A stretch of DNA of 51,003 bases from JAVBNO01 sp031551485 (GCA_031551485.1 JAVBNO010000065.1:1-51003), one strand, 5' to 3'; positions 26,706 to 36,394 are shown, counted from the first letter of the stretch. Notes: generated by a model from the letters alone, not told the origin. A program made the numbers and translations.

Positions 26706-29336
26706 TTACTTTTTGGCTTTCAGGGCAGCCTGGGCGGCGGCCAGCCGGGCAATGGGTACGCGGAAGGGGGAGCAGGAGACATAGTCCAGACCGTTGCGGA
26801 AACAAAATTCCACCGAGCTGGGGTCGCCGCCGTGTTCGCCGCAAATACCAATTTTCAGGCTGGGTTTGGCGCCGCGGCCCAAAGAAACAGCCAGCTCCAC
26901 CAATTTGCCCACGCCGGTTTGGTCCAGACGGGCAAAAGGATCGGACTCGTAAATCTTTTTGTCGTAGTAGTGGGAAAGGAAGTTGCCGGCGTCGTCACGG
27001 CTGAAGCCAAAGGTCATTTGGGTCAGGTCGTTGGTGCCAAAGGAGAAGAAGTCGGCTTCTTTGCCAATGGCGTCGGCGGTGACGCAAGCGCGGGGAATCT
27101 CAATCATCGTGCCCACTTTATAGCTGAGCTTGATGCCGGATTGGGCAATGATCTCATCGGCCACTTTGACCACGATGTCGCGGACAAACTGGAACTCTTT
27201 CACTTCGCCGACCAGCGGGATCATAATCTCGGGGACCATGGCCCAGTCGGGATGCTTTTTGGCCACGTTGATGGCGGCCTCAATGACGGCGCGGGTTTGC
27301 ATCTCGGCAATTTCGGGGTAGGAAACAGCCAGACGGCAGCCGCGGTGACCCATCATGGGGTTAAACTCGTGGAGAGAGGAGATAACGGCTTTCAGCTCGC
27401 CTACATCCATCTTCATCTCTTTGGCCAATGCGGCAATATCGCCTTCGTCGGTGGGCAGGAACTCGTGAAGCGGGGGATCCAGGTACCGGATGGTAACCGG
27501 GAAGCCCTGCATTGCCTCGTAAATACCCTCGAAGTCGCCCCGCTGCATGGGCAGCAGTTTGTCAAGGGCTTTGCGGCGCTGCGCTTCGGTTTTGGAAACG
27601 ATCATCTCCCGCATGGCGGCAATACGCTCGCCCTCAAAGAACATATGCTCGGTGCGGCAAAGGCCAATGCCCTCGGCCCCAAACTTGATCGCCTGGGCGG
27701 CATCCCGGGGGGTGTCGGCATTGGTGCGCACTTTCATGGTGCGGATTTCATCGGCCCAGCCCATCAGGGTGCCGAAGTAACCGGAAATGGAAGCTTCCAC
27801 GGTGGGAAGTGCTTCGGCATAAATTTTGCCGGTGGAGCCATCCAAAGAAATATAGTCGCCTTTTTGAATTTTCTGGCCGCTCAGCTCGAAATAGCCCTGG
27901 GCGTCTTTCATCACAATGTCGCCGCAGCCTGCCACGCAGCAGGTGCCCATGCCACGGGCCACAACGGCGGCGTGGGAGGTCATACCACCGCGAACGGTCA
28001 GAATGCCCTGGGAAACGTGCATGCCTTCAATGTCCTCGGGGGAGGTTTCCAACCGCACAAGAATGACTTTCTCGCCTTTGTTGACTTCTTCCACAGCGCT
28101 TTCCGCCGTAAAGACAACGCGGCCGCAGGCGGCGCCGGGGGAAGCGGGCAAACCGGTGCCCACAGGCTGGGCCTTTTTCAGGGCGGCGGTGTCAAACTGG
28201 GGATGCAGCAGGGCGTCCAGTTGTTTGGGATCGACAGCGGCTACCGCTTGCTCTTTGGTGATCAGGCCTTCGTCCACCAGGTCGCAGGCCACTTTCAGGG
28301 CGGCGGCGGCGGTACGTTTGCCGTTACGGGTTTGCAGCATATAAAGTTTGCCTTTTTCAATGGTAAACTCCATGTCCTGCATGTCGCGATAATGTTTTTC
28401 TAATTTATTGGCAATGGCGGCAAACTCGTCGTAAACGGCGGGCATAACGCCTTTCAGCTCGTCAATGGTCTGAGGGGTGCGAATGCCGGCCACCACATCT
28501 TCGCCCTGGGCGTTCATCAAAAATTCGCCGTACAGCTTGTTTTCGCCGGTAGAGGGGTTACGGGTAAACGCAACGCCGGTGCCGGAATCGTCGCCCATGT
28601 TTCCAAATACCATTGATTGCACGTTAACGGCTGTGCCCCAGCTGGAGGGGATGTCGTTCATGCGGCGATAGTAAATGGCCCGGGGGTTGTCCCAAGAACG
28701 GAAAACGGCCTTTACGGCTTCCAGCAGCTGCTCTTTGGGCTCGGAGGGGAAGTCGGTTCCCTTTTGCTCTTTATAGTAGGCCTTAAACTTTTTGACCATT
28801 TCGCGGAGATCAGCGGCATCCAGCTCGGTGTCCTGCTTAACGCCCTTTTTCTCTTTCATTTCGTCAATCAGCACTTCGAAGTTGTGCTTGGGCAGCTCCA
28901 TCACCACATCGGAGAACATCTGGATAAAACGGCGGTAAGAGTCAAAAGCAAAACGCTCGTTATTGGTCAGCTTGGCAAAGCCTTCCACCACAGTGTCGTT
29001 TAATCCCAGGTTCAGGATGGTGTCCATCATGCCGGGCATTGAGGCACGGGCGCCGGAACGCACCGAAACAAGAAGGGGATTGGTGGCATCGCCGAATTTT
29101 TTGCCTGTGATGTTTTCCAACGTGGCCAGATTTTTGAAAATCTCGTCCACAATTTCAGGGGCGATTGTTTCTTTGTCGTCATAGTAACGGGTACAGGCTT
29201 CCGTGGTTACGGTAAAGCCCTGGGGAACCGGCATACCCAAGCCGGTCATTTCGGCCAGGTTGGCGCCTTTGCCACCCAGCAGCTCCTTCATCGAGCCCTT
29301 GCCCTCGGAGAACAGATACACATATTTTGCACTCAC
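26706..29336 (-). CDS. ppdK: Pyruvate, phosphate dikinase
   Basis: 876 residues, full length. It interconverts pyruvate + ATP + Pi and PEP + AMP + PPi, and in anaerobes often supports PPi-linked glycolysis. N-terminal ATP-grasp domain with LLGGKGANLAEM and SVRSGARASMPGMMDTILNLG. The swivelling domain carries the phosphorylated His in GGMTSHAAVVARGMG (about 455). The C-terminal PEP/pyruvate barrel has GLCRTEHMF, GHRGCRLAVSYPEI and FGTNDLTQMTFGFSRDDAG. GTG start with AGGAGG about 10 nt upstream. Monocistronic, divergent from the glmU gene across 245 bp. Confidence 0.98.
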   Translation of the reverse strand: MSAKYVYLFSEGKGSMKELLGGKGANLAEMTGLGMPVPQGFTVTTEACTRYYDDKETIAPEIVDEIFKNLATLENITGKKFGDATNPLLVSVRSGARASMPGMMDTILNLGLNDTVVEGFAKLTNNERFAFDSYRRFIQMFSDVVMELPKHNFEVLIDEMKEKKGVKQDTELDAADLREMVKKFKAYYKEQKGTDFPSEPKEQLLEAVKAVFRSWDNPRAIYYRRMNDIPSSWGTAVNVQSMVFGNMGDDSGTGVAFTRNPSTGENKLYGEFLMNAQGEDVVAGIRTPQTIDELKGVMPAVYDEFAAIANKLEKHYRDMQDMEFTIEKGKLYMLQTRNGKRTAAAALKVACDLVDEGLITKEQAVAAVDPKQLDALLHPQFDTAALKKAQPVGTGLPASPGAACGRVVFTAESAVEEVNKGEKVILVRLETSPEDIEGMHVSQGILTVRGGMTSHAAVVARGMGTCCVAGCGDIVMKDAQGYFELSGQKIQKGDYISLDGSTGKIYAEALPTVEASISGYFGTLMGWADEIRTMKVRTNADTPRDAAQAIKFGAEGIGLCRTEHMFFEGERIAAMREMIVSKTEAQRRKALDKLLPMQRGDFEGIYEAMQGFPVTIRYLDPPLHEFLPTDEGDIAALAKEMKMDVGELKAVISSLHEFNPMMGHRGCRLAVSYPEIAEMQTRAVIEAAINVAKKHPDWAMVPEIMIPLVGEVKEFQFVRDIVVKVADEIIAQSGIKLSYKVGTMIEIPRACVTADAIGKEADFFSFGTNDLTQMTFGFSRDDAGNFLSHYYDKKIYESDPFARLDQTGVGKLVELAVSLGRGAKPSLKIGICGEHGGDPSSVEFCFRNGLDYVSCSPFRVPIARLAAAQAALKAKK

Positions 29337-29512
29337 TACAGCTAATCCTCCTGCACTTTTTATTGTTTAGACTGGTAATCATTCTAACAATACTATAGTA
29401 TACCATCATCTTTTGGCTTTTTCCATATCCTTTGTGGAATATTTTTCGGTACACGGCGCGAAAAGTTTTTAGCAGCCGATCGTTTTTTTTCTTATCCCGG
29501 GGCTTTAACCTC

Positions 29513-29541
29513 TTGCATTATAGAAGGAAAATTGTAATAAT
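29513..29541 (+). promoter_or_regulatory. Possible promoter of the glmU-prs unit
   Basis: TTGCAT (29513-29518) and TAATAA/AATAAT (from 29535) with 16-17 bp between. It fits the short distance to the TTG start at 29582 but is only a fair match. Confidence 0.4.
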
Positions 29542-29581
29542 AGAATTACAGGACTCAATTGCTATTTTGGGGGTGGCGATT

Positions 29582-30841
29582 TTGACACAAGAATGCGGAA
29601 TTGTGCTGGCCCATGGCCGGCGCCAGGGGGAGCATACCCCCTCTTACCTGAAAGAGGTTTTGTTTGTGCCCCAGTTAAACTGGGCCGCTTGTCATATGTT
29701 AGAGGCGGGGCTGGACTGCATTTGCGCCGCCGACAGTATCCACCAAAAAGAAGCGCAGGCCGCATTGCCCGAAGGGCTTTCCGCCGCCGGCGCTGTCAGT
29801 GAAATCGAAACATTTTTATCCGCACATATAGACGGGGAAGTTTTTGTCGCTTTGGGCGACATGCCGTTTGTTGGGGCGGATATTATTATGTCCGCTTTGG
29901 CGACCCACAAAGCCTCGGGCCAGATGATTACGCTTTTGGCCGCCGCGTCGGGGCACGAAGGCTTTTGGGGCGGCTGGTTTGACGGCAAGGCCCTTTGTGC
30001 CCGCATGCTGGAAGCAAACAAGCGCCAGGACGCCGTTGCCGCCGTGTGGACCGCTTTAGCCGCCCTGCTGCAAGAGGCGGGTCATCACATCGACGTGGCG
30101 ATTGTGGGGGAAGAGGCGCTTATGAAAGGGGACAACGGCAGGGCCCTTGTCCAAATGAATGAAACGGCCCGCCGCCGTGCCATTGACCAAGCGCTGGATG
30201 CCGGGGTGGACATTCCCTTTCCGGAGGGCGTCATCATTGGGCGGGATGTTAAAATTGCCCCGGACGCCCAAATTTTGCCAGGCAGCATTTTGCAGGGGCA
30301 AACAGAAGTTGGCAAAAATACGGTTATCGGCCCGCAAACGTATGTGGCCAACTGCCGCATCGGGGCGGGGTGCCACCTTTTTTACAGCCACTTTGACAAC
30401 GCCGTGGTGGATGACGACGTGCGCGTCGGCCCTTACAGCCGGCTGCGGCCGGGCAGCCATGTGCAAAGCGGTGTGCGTATCGGCAATTTTGTGGAAATTA
30501 AAAACTCCAACCTGGGCCATAACACCAAGGTGGCGCATCTTACTTATGTGGGGGACGCGGATGTGGGCAGCGGCGTCAATTTTGGCTGCGGTGTTGTAAC
30601 GGTTAATTATGACGGCGCAGGCAAATACCGCACTGTCATCGGCGACAACGCCTTTGTGGGCTGCAACGCCAATTTGGTGGCGCCGGTTCGGTTGGGTGAA
30701 GGGTCCTACACCGCCGCCGGGTCCACAGTCACGGTGGATATTCCCAAGGACGCGGTCGTCATCGCCCGCTGCCGCGAGGTGATCAAAGAGGGCCGGGCCA
30801 AGGCGCTGCGGGAAAAGCAACGTCAAAACGCCGGTAAATAA
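29582..30841 (+). CDS. glmU: GlmU-like protein: intact acetyltransferase half, atypical uridyltransferase half
   Basis: 419 residues from TTG 29582 (GGGGGTGG upstream). The C-terminal left-handed beta helix has the GlmU glucosamine-1-phosphate acetyltransferase residues: GPYSRLRPG, GNFVEIKNS, AHLTYVGDA (catalytic His), NYDGAGKYRT, AAGSTVT and ARCREV. The N-terminal half should be a UDP-GlcNAc pyrophosphorylase, but the LAAGxGTRM signature is replaced by LAHGRRQGE. Only a PK-like LKEVL, GDMPF (metal Asp, 92-96) and a remnant QMNETARRRAIDQALDAGVDIP remain, and about 35 residues are missing, including the EYYLTD region. It sits at the usual gcaD locus before prs. Acetyl transfer is well supported; uridyl transfer is doubtful. 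Confidence 0.85.
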   Translation: MTQECGIVLAHGRRQGEHTPSYLKEVLFVPQLNWAACHMLEAGLDCICAADSIHQKEAQAALPEGLSAAGAVSEIETFLSAHIDGEVFVALGDMPFVGADIIMSALATHKASGQMITLLAAASGHEGFWGGWFDGKALCARMLEANKRQDAVAAVWTALAALLQEAGHHIDVAIVGEEALMKGDNGRALVQMNETARRRAIDQALDAGVDIPFPEGVIIGRDVKIAPDAQILPGSILQGQTEVGKNTVIGPQTYVANCRIGAGCHLFYSHFDNAVVDDDVRVGPYSRLRPGSHVQSGVRIGNFVEIKNSNLGHNTKVAHLTYVGDADVGSGVNFGCGVVTVNYDGAGKYRTVIGDNAFVGCNANLVAPVRLGEGSYTAAGSTVTVDIPKDAVVIARCREVIKEGRAKALREKQRQNAGK

Positions 30842-30914
30842 AAAAGTGGGCGCGGCAGCGATGTGGCCGCGTCTGGGTATATGTACCACAAAGAAAATAG
30901 GGGGCGCATTTGTC

Positions 30915-31877
30915 ATGAATATTCACGGCAAGGATATCAAAATTTTCACGGCCAATTCCAATCCGGAGGTGGCGCGAGAAATTGCCAGGCGGCTGGGGTT
31001 GCCGCTGGGCAAAAGCTCGGTAGGGTCTTTTTCCGACGGCGAAATTGCCGTATCCATCGAGGAGTCGGTGCGGGGGTCGGATGTGTTTGTCGTCCAGTCC
31101 ACCTGCAAGCCCGTTAACCGGCATTTAATGGAGCTTTTGCTTATGATCGACGGTTTTAAACGGGCCAGCGCCGGGCGCATCACAGCGGTCATCCCCTATT
31201 TTGGCTATGCCCGCCAGGACCGCAAAGCCAAGGCGCGGGATCCGATTTCCGCCAAACTGGTGGCCGACATCATTACCACGGCAGGAGCCGACCGGGTGCT
31301 GACAATGGACCTTCACGCGGCGCAAATCCAAGGTTTTTTCAATATTCCGGTGGACCATCTTTTGGGTGTACCCATTTTACTCCCCTATTTTATTGAAAAA
31401 TTTAAAGGCGCCGCCTCCGACAGCGTCGTCGTTGTCTCGCCGGATCTTGGCAGTGTGACGCGGGCGCGCAAAATGGCGGAGCGGATGGACTGTCATATTG
31501 CCATTATCGACAAACGCCGGCCAAAGGCCAATGTTTCTGAAGTCATGAATATCATTGGCGATGTAAAGGACAAAACGGTGTTGATTGTCGACGACTTGAT
31601 TGACACGGCAGGCACCCTTTGCAACGGCGCCAACGCGCTGGTGGAAAAAGGCGGCGCAAAAGAGGTTTACGCCTGCGCCACCCACGGCGTATTGTCCGGT
31701 TCGGCGCTGGACAAGCTCAACGCCAGTGTCATTAAAGAGTTGGTGCTGCTCGACACCATTCCTCTGCCCACAGAGGGCGACCTCCATAAAATCACCATGC
31801 TTTCGGTGGCGCCGGTCTTTGCCGAGGCCATTGGCCGCATTTACGAGGACAAGCCCGTTTCCCCCCTATTTGTATAA
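30915..31877 (+). CDS. prs: Ribose-phosphate pyrophosphokinase
   Basis: 320 residues from ATG 30915 (GGGGG upstream; the open frame to 30846 lacks homology). It makes PRPP from ribose 5-phosphate and ATP for nucleotide, His and Trp synthesis. Motifs: FSDGEIAVSIEESVRGSDVFVVQST, PYFGYARQDRKAKARDPISAKLVAD (ATP and catalytic loop), DLHAAQIQGFF, VVVSPDLGSVTRAR, and VLIVDDLIDTAGT (PRPP loop). It lies 73 nt after glmU, as in Bacillus gcaD-prs. Confidence 0.97.
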   Translation: MNIHGKDIKIFTANSNPEVAREIARRLGLPLGKSSVGSFSDGEIAVSIEESVRGSDVFVVQSTCKPVNRHLMELLLMIDGFKRASAGRITAVIPYFGYARQDRKAKARDPISAKLVADIITTAGADRVLTMDLHAAQIQGFFNIPVDHLLGVPILLPYFIEKFKGAASDSVVVVSPDLGSVTRARKMAERMDCHIAIIDKRRPKANVSEVMNIIGDVKDKTVLIVDDLIDTAGTLCNGANALVEKGGAKEVYACATHGVLSGSALDKLNASVIKELVLLDTIPLPTEGDLHKITMLSVAPVFAEAIGRIYEDKPVSPLFV

Positions 31878-31945
31878 ACAAAGTTGCCTATACCATATTG
31901 AAACCAAAAGGGAGCCGAAAGGGCCGTTGGGATCAGAAAACATTT

Positions 31946-31992
31946 GTAGGGGCGGCCTGTAACCGCCTGTGGGCGAACCGATTCGCCCCTAC
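31946..31992. repeat. 47-bp inverted-repeat element (GTAGGGGCG...CGCCCCTAC)
   Basis: Perfect 9-bp terminal arms GTAGGGGCG/CGCCCCTAC around an imperfect inner dyad (GGCCTGTAACCGCC, GGCGAACC). Short elements with these ends are, as I recall, widely dispersed in clostridial genomes. It occupies the gap between prs and pth; the flanking 31878-31945 and 31993-32076 show no other feature. Confidence 0.6.
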
Positions 31993-32076
31993 GGTTTTCA
32001 CCAGACAACGCCCTTCACAGGCTCTTTTTTACCACTCTTTTTTTACGGCAAAGGCCTGCGGCGACGCAAAACAGGT

Positions 32077-32105
32077 TTGACAAGCTGTGGGGGAGGCGGT
32101 AATAT
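32077..32105 (+). promoter_or_regulatory. Promoter of pth-mfd
   Basis: TTGACA, 17-bp spacer, TAATAT. The leader of about 115 nt holds a CGCCCGC/GCGGGCG stem spanning 32115-32171. The same stretch could alternatively be read as GGGGGAGG before a 15-residue leader frame at 32104. Confidence 0.65.
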
Positions 32106-32225
32106 GAAGAGAGCGCCCGCCTTATGGCAAAAGAGATACGCCACAGGGTGACACAGCCCGACAGCGGGCGAGATTTATACTGATACCGGGATATCCGGTG
32201 GTTATAGAATGGCGGGAGAAAAAGA

Positions 32226-32840
32226 ATGCTGGAACGTTTTTTTCATAAAAAGGAAAGCGGCCCACCGGGCGGCGGAATACAGTTTATCGTCGTCGGCTTG
32301 GGCAACCCCGGCGGCAAGTACCAGGGCACCCGCCACAATGCCGGTTTTATGGCGTTGGATATGCTGGCGCAGGAACAGGGCTGCCGAGTGGACCGGCTTA
32401 AATTTAAATCCCTGTGCGGGGAAACAAATTTGGCGGGGCAAAAGGTGCTTTTGATGAAGCCGTCCAATTTCATGAACCGCTCGGGGGAATCGGTGCGGGA
32501 GGCCATGCAGTTTTATAAAATTCCGCCGGAACGGGTGCTTGTCATCTTCGACGACGTCAGCCTGCCCGCCGGCAAAATGCGTCTGCGGCGCAGCGGCAGC
32601 GACGGCGGCCACAACGGCATGAAAAACGTTATTTATCTGGCGGGTAAAGATACGTTCCCCCGGATTAAAATTGGGGTGGGCGACCGCAGTCACCCTGATT
32701 ACGCGCTGGCGGACTGGGTGCTGGGGCATTTTACCCCCGAGGACCAGAAATTGATTTTGCCCATGCTGCAAAATGCGGTGGAGGCCGCCAAAATGATTGT
32801 GGCGGGGGAAATGGACAAAGCGATGAGCCAATACAATTGA
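32226..32840 (+). CDS. pth: Peptidyl-tRNA hydrolase
   Basis: 204 residues, ATG with GGGAG upstream. Releases tRNA from prematurely dropped peptidyl-tRNA. GLGNPGGKYQGTRHNAGF holds N27 and the catalytic His37; KPSNFMNRSGESV and FDDVSLPAGKMRLRRSGSDGGHNGMKN complete the active site. About 17 extra residues precede the fold's first strand. mfd follows, as in the Bacillus pth-mfd locus. Confidence 0.96.
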   Translation: MLERFFHKKESGPPGGGIQFIVVGLGNPGGKYQGTRHNAGFMALDMLAQEQGCRVDRLKFKSLCGETNLAGQKVLLMKPSNFMNRSGESVREAMQFYKIPPERVLVIFDDVSLPAGKMRLRRSGSDGGHNGMKNVIYLAGKDTFPRIKIGVGDRSHPDYALADWVLGHFTPEDQKLILPMLQNAVEAAKMIVAGEMDKAMSQYN

Positions 32841-32905
32841 CAGGCTGCTTCGCCGAACAGTGCAAGCGGCCCTCTCTATATCACCCCTTGGCGGGAGTTG
32901 TTACT

Positions 32906-35900
32906 TTGCAGGATATACACGCCCCCCTTGGCCGGCTGGCCGAATACAATCAAATACGACAGGGACTGGCGGACGGCGTCTCACCCATTTTGGCCACCGG
33001 CCTTTCGCCTATCCATCGCGCCCAGTTTATACACGCCCTCTGCCGGGATACCGGTACGGGGGCTTTGGTGCTGGCCAAAGACGATGCCGCGGCCGCCCGC
33101 ATCCACGAAGAATTAGGCGCCTTTTTCGGCGAGGATGCCGTCCTTTTATACCCCTCTCGCTCCTTTATGTTTCGGGCGATGCAGGGGGAGTCGCTGGAAT
33201 ATGAGCACGCCCGGTTGCGGGTGCTGGGGCAAATTTTTGACGCCAAAGCCCCCCTTGTGGTGGCGTCGGCGGCCGGGGCGCTGCAATATACCATGCCGGG
33301 CGAAATCTTGCGGCAAAATCGCGTCCGGTTGGCGCCGGGCCAACCGCTTTCGGTCGATGGCTTTACCCGCCTGCTGCTGGGTGCTGGCTACGAACGGGTG
33401 GAGCAGATTGAGGGCGTATGCCAGTTCGCCGTGCGGGGGGGTATTTTGGACTTTTATTCCCCCGACGCCGCCGCGCCGGTACGTGTGGAGCTTTGGGGCA
33501 ACGAAATTGACACAATCGCCACCTTTGCGGTAGATACCCAGCGGCGGGAGGAAAACTTGGAAGAAGCAGTCATCTCTCCGGCCCGGGAAATGCTTTATCC
33601 CACGGCGGCGTGGATGGCCGACCAACTGACCCGCTATCAGGAAAACCTGCGGGGGAAATACGCGCCTGCCGCCAAAGCGCATATTGAGGAAGACATCCGG
33701 CTGCTGCAGGCGGGTCTGGCGCTGTCCAGCGGCGACCGGTACATCCCCTTGTTTTACGAGCGCCCCGCCACCCTTTTTGACTATATGCCCCATGCCCCGC
33801 TGCTGTTGTGCGATTTTGCCGGCATCAAAGAGACGCTGCGTCACGAGCAGTGGCAATTGGGGGAGGATATGGCGGCCCTTCTGGAGGAGGGGCTTCTCTC
33901 GCCAGGATGCCAGACGGTTACCAAAGACTACACCGATTTGATGGCGATTGTATCCGACCCCCGTTCCAAAGCGGTGGTGCTGGACAGCTTTGTGCGCAAC
34001 TATTCCGATTTGCCGGCCCGGCGGATTGTGAGCGTCCGGGCCAATCCGCTTCCGGTTTGGAGCGGGCAGATGAATACATTGGTGGAAGATCTGCAGGATT
34101 ATCTGGAACGGGACTATTTTTGTATTGTGTTTGCGGGGCTGCCCAAGGCGGCTGTGCAGTTGGCGAGGGATTTGGCAGGCGCGGGGCTGCCGGTGGCCGA
34201 AGGCGCCAATCCGGGCGCTTATCAGCCGCGCAAAGTGGTTGTCTGCCCGGGGCATCTGCCGGGCGGCTTCGATTACCCCGATATCAAATGGGTGGGGTTC
34301 AGTTGGGGTAAAGGGGCGGGCAGCACCAAAAAACGGGGGCGCAAAGGGCCAAAGGCAGGCGATAAGCTGAAAAGCCTGTCCGACCTTTCGCCGGGGGATT
34401 ATGTGGTCCATGTTTCCCATGGCATCGGCATCTTCGAGGGTATTATCAAAAAAGAAGTCGAGGGTGTTATCAAGGATTATATCCAAATCCGTTACGGCGG
34501 CACCGATATGCTGTTTGTGCCGGTGACACAGCTGGATTTGGTCACAAAATACATCAGTGGCCGGGGCGAAGGCGGCAACATTAAGCTGTCACGACTCCAC
34601 TCCGGCGAATGGCAGAAGACCCGCAAGCGGGTGAAAGCGGCGGCCAGTGACATGGCCAAGGAACTCATTGCCCTCTACTCCGCCCGGATGAAAGTGCAGG
34701 GGCACGCTTTTTCACCGGATAACGACTGGCAAAATGACTTTGAACAGCGGTTTATTTACGAAGAAACAGACGATCAACTGCGGTGCATCGTCGAAATCAA
34801 AGAAGATATGCAGGCGCAAGCGCCCATGGACCGGCTTTTGTGCGGCGATGTGGGCTTTGGGAAAACAGAGGTCGCCTTGCGGGCCGCCTTCAAATGCATG
34901 TTGGATTCCAAACAGTGCGCCATTTTGGTGCCGACCACCATTTTGGCGTGGCAGCATTACCAAACCATTCTCAGCCGGATGGAGGGCTTCCCCGTTACGG
35001 TGGAGCTTTTGTCCCGGTTTCGCACCGCGGCCCAGCAGCGCAAAACCATCGAGCGGCTGCGCACCGGCGAAGTGGACATTGTGGTGGGTACCCACCGCCT
35101 TTTGCAAAAGGACATCCAGTTTAAAGATTTGGGCTTATGCATCATTGACGAAGAGCAGCGCTTTGGCGTCGCCCACAAAGAAAAAATGAAGCAGTTGCGC
35201 AACCAGGTGGATGTGCTGACGCTGTCGGCCACACCCATTCCCCGCACGCTGAATATGGCCATGTCGGGCATTCGGGACATGTCTATCATCGAGGAGGCCC
35301 CCCAGGACCGACACCCCGTGCAAACCTATGTGCTGGAGTATGACCAGGGACTGGTGGCCGAGGCCATTCGCAAAGAGCTGCGCCGGGGCGGGCAGGTGTT
35401 CTATCTTCACAACCGGGTAGACAGCATTGAAAGCTGCGCTGCCCGGTTGCAAAAGCTGCTGCCCGACGCCAAAATCGCCACCGGCCACGGTAAAATGGGG
35501 GAAGAAGATTTGTCGGAAGTGTGGCGGCGGCTTGTGGAGCGGGACATTGACATTTTGGTGTGCACCACCATCATCGAAACAGGGGTGGATGTACCCAATT
35601 GCAATACGCTTATTATTGAGGACGCCGACCGGATGGGCCTTTCCCAGCTGTATCAGCTGCGGGGGCGTGTGGGCCGCAGCGACAGGCGGGCCTTTGCTTA
35701 TTTTACCTTTAACCGGGGCAAACTGATCAGTGAAGTGGCGGAAAAAAGGCTGTCCGCCATTCGGGAATTTACCTCCTTCGGTTCCGGCTTCCGCATCGCC
35801 ATGCGGGATTTGGAGATTCGGGGTGCGGGGGATATTTTGGGTTCCCAGCAGCACGGCAACATGGAGGCGGTGGGGTACGACTTATACCTGCGCCTTTTGT

Positions 35901-36394
35901 CGGAGGCGATCAGCGAAGAAAAAGGCGAACCGGTGCAGCAGGCGGCAGAGTGCATGGTGGATATCCGCACCCCGGCCCATATTCCCGAGGCATATATTGG
36001 CGACCTGGGCCAGCGCATTGACATCTATAAAAAAATTGCGGCTATCCGGGGTGACGAAGACGCCATGGATTTAATTGATGAACTCATCGACCGCTTTGGC
36101 GACCCGCCGGCCGCGGTCAAAGGCCTTGTGGACGTGGCGCTTTTGCGGGGCAAAGCTTCAATGGGCGGCATCCGGGAAATCAGCCAAAAGGGCGACAGCA
36201 TTCTGCTGTTTCCCGAGACGCTGGATTTGGCCCGGGCGGGCAGCCTGGCCCAGGGACTGCGGGGCCGGGTGTTGGTCAGCGCAGGCGCCAAACCCTATAT
36301 CACCGTGCGGATGGCGCCGGGGCAGAAACCGGTGGACTGCATCCGCGAGACATTGCCTTTTTTGCAGGACAATGGGCAATCCGGCTTGCAATAG
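32906..36394 (+). CDS. mfd: Transcription-repair coupling factor Mfd
   Basis: 1162 residues from TTG 32906 (GGGAG 8 nt upstream). A TTG at 32837 overlapping the pth stop would add 23 residues but has no RBS. Mfd removes stalled RNA polymerase from damaged DNA and recruits UvrA. Order: UvrB-like damage module (about 1-450); polymerase-interaction domain (LSPGDYVVHVSHGIGIFEGI, about 490-560); helicase core with GDVGFGKTE (about 647), DEEQRFGV (about 748), SATPIPRTL; helicase C with TTIIETGVDVPNCNT and QLRGRVGRS; and the TRCF C-terminal domain. Full length, second gene of pth-mfd. Confidence 0.96.
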   Translation: MQDIHAPLGRLAEYNQIRQGLADGVSPILATGLSPIHRAQFIHALCRDTGTGALVLAKDDAAAARIHEELGAFFGEDAVLLYPSRSFMFRAMQGESLEYEHARLRVLGQIFDAKAPLVVASAAGALQYTMPGEILRQNRVRLAPGQPLSVDGFTRLLLGAGYERVEQIEGVCQFAVRGGILDFYSPDAAAPVRVELWGNEIDTIATFAVDTQRREENLEEAVISPAREMLYPTAAWMADQLTRYQENLRGKYAPAAKAHIEEDIRLLQAGLALSSGDRYIPLFYERPATLFDYMPHAPLLLCDFAGIKETLRHEQWQLGEDMAALLEEGLLSPGCQTVTKDYTDLMAIVSDPRSKAVVLDSFVRNYSDLPARRIVSVRANPLPVWSGQMNTLVEDLQDYLERDYFCIVFAGLPKAAVQLARDLAGAGLPVAEGANPGAYQPRKVVVCPGHLPGGFDYPDIKWVGFSWGKGAGSTKKRGRKGPKAGDKLKSLSDLSPGDYVVHVSHGIGIFEGIIKKEVEGVIKDYIQIRYGGTDMLFVPVTQLDLVTKYISGRGEGGNIKLSRLHSGEWQKTRKRVKAAASDMAKELIALYSARMKVQGHAFSPDNDWQNDFEQRFIYEETDDQLRCIVEIKEDMQAQAPMDRLLCGDVGFGKTEVALRAAFKCMLDSKQCAILVPTTILAWQHYQTILSRMEGFPVTVELLSRFRTAAQQRKTIERLRTGEVDIVVGTHRLLQKDIQFKDLGLCIIDEEQRFGVAHKEKMKQLRNQVDVLTLSATPIPRTLNMAMSGIRDMSIIEEAPQDRHPVQTYVLEYDQGLVAEAIRKELRRGGQVFYLHNRVDSIESCAARLQKLLPDAKIATGHGKMGEEDLSEVWRRLVERDIDILVCTTIIETGVDVPNCNTLIIEDADRMGLSQLYQLRGRVGRSDRRAFAYFTFNRGKLISEVAEKRLSAIREFTSFGSGFRIAMRDLEIRGAGDILGSQQHGNMEAVGYDLYLRLLSEAISEEKGEPVQQAAECMVDIRTPAHIPEAYIGDLGQRIDIYKKIAAIRGDEDAMDLIDELIDRFGDPPAAVKGLVDVALLRGKASMGGIREISQKGDSILLFPETLDLARAGSLAQGLRGRVLVSAGAKPYITVRMAPGQKPVDCIRETLPFLQDNGQSGLQ

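Noticed and set aside
26400..28403. 667-codon frame opposite ppdK
   Set aside because: Antisense shadow of a full-length PPDK; low-complexity His/Gly-rich translation typical of reversed GC-rich genes.
33146..34486. 446-codon frame opposite mfd
   Set aside because: Antisense shadow; mfd motifs are clear on the plus strand.
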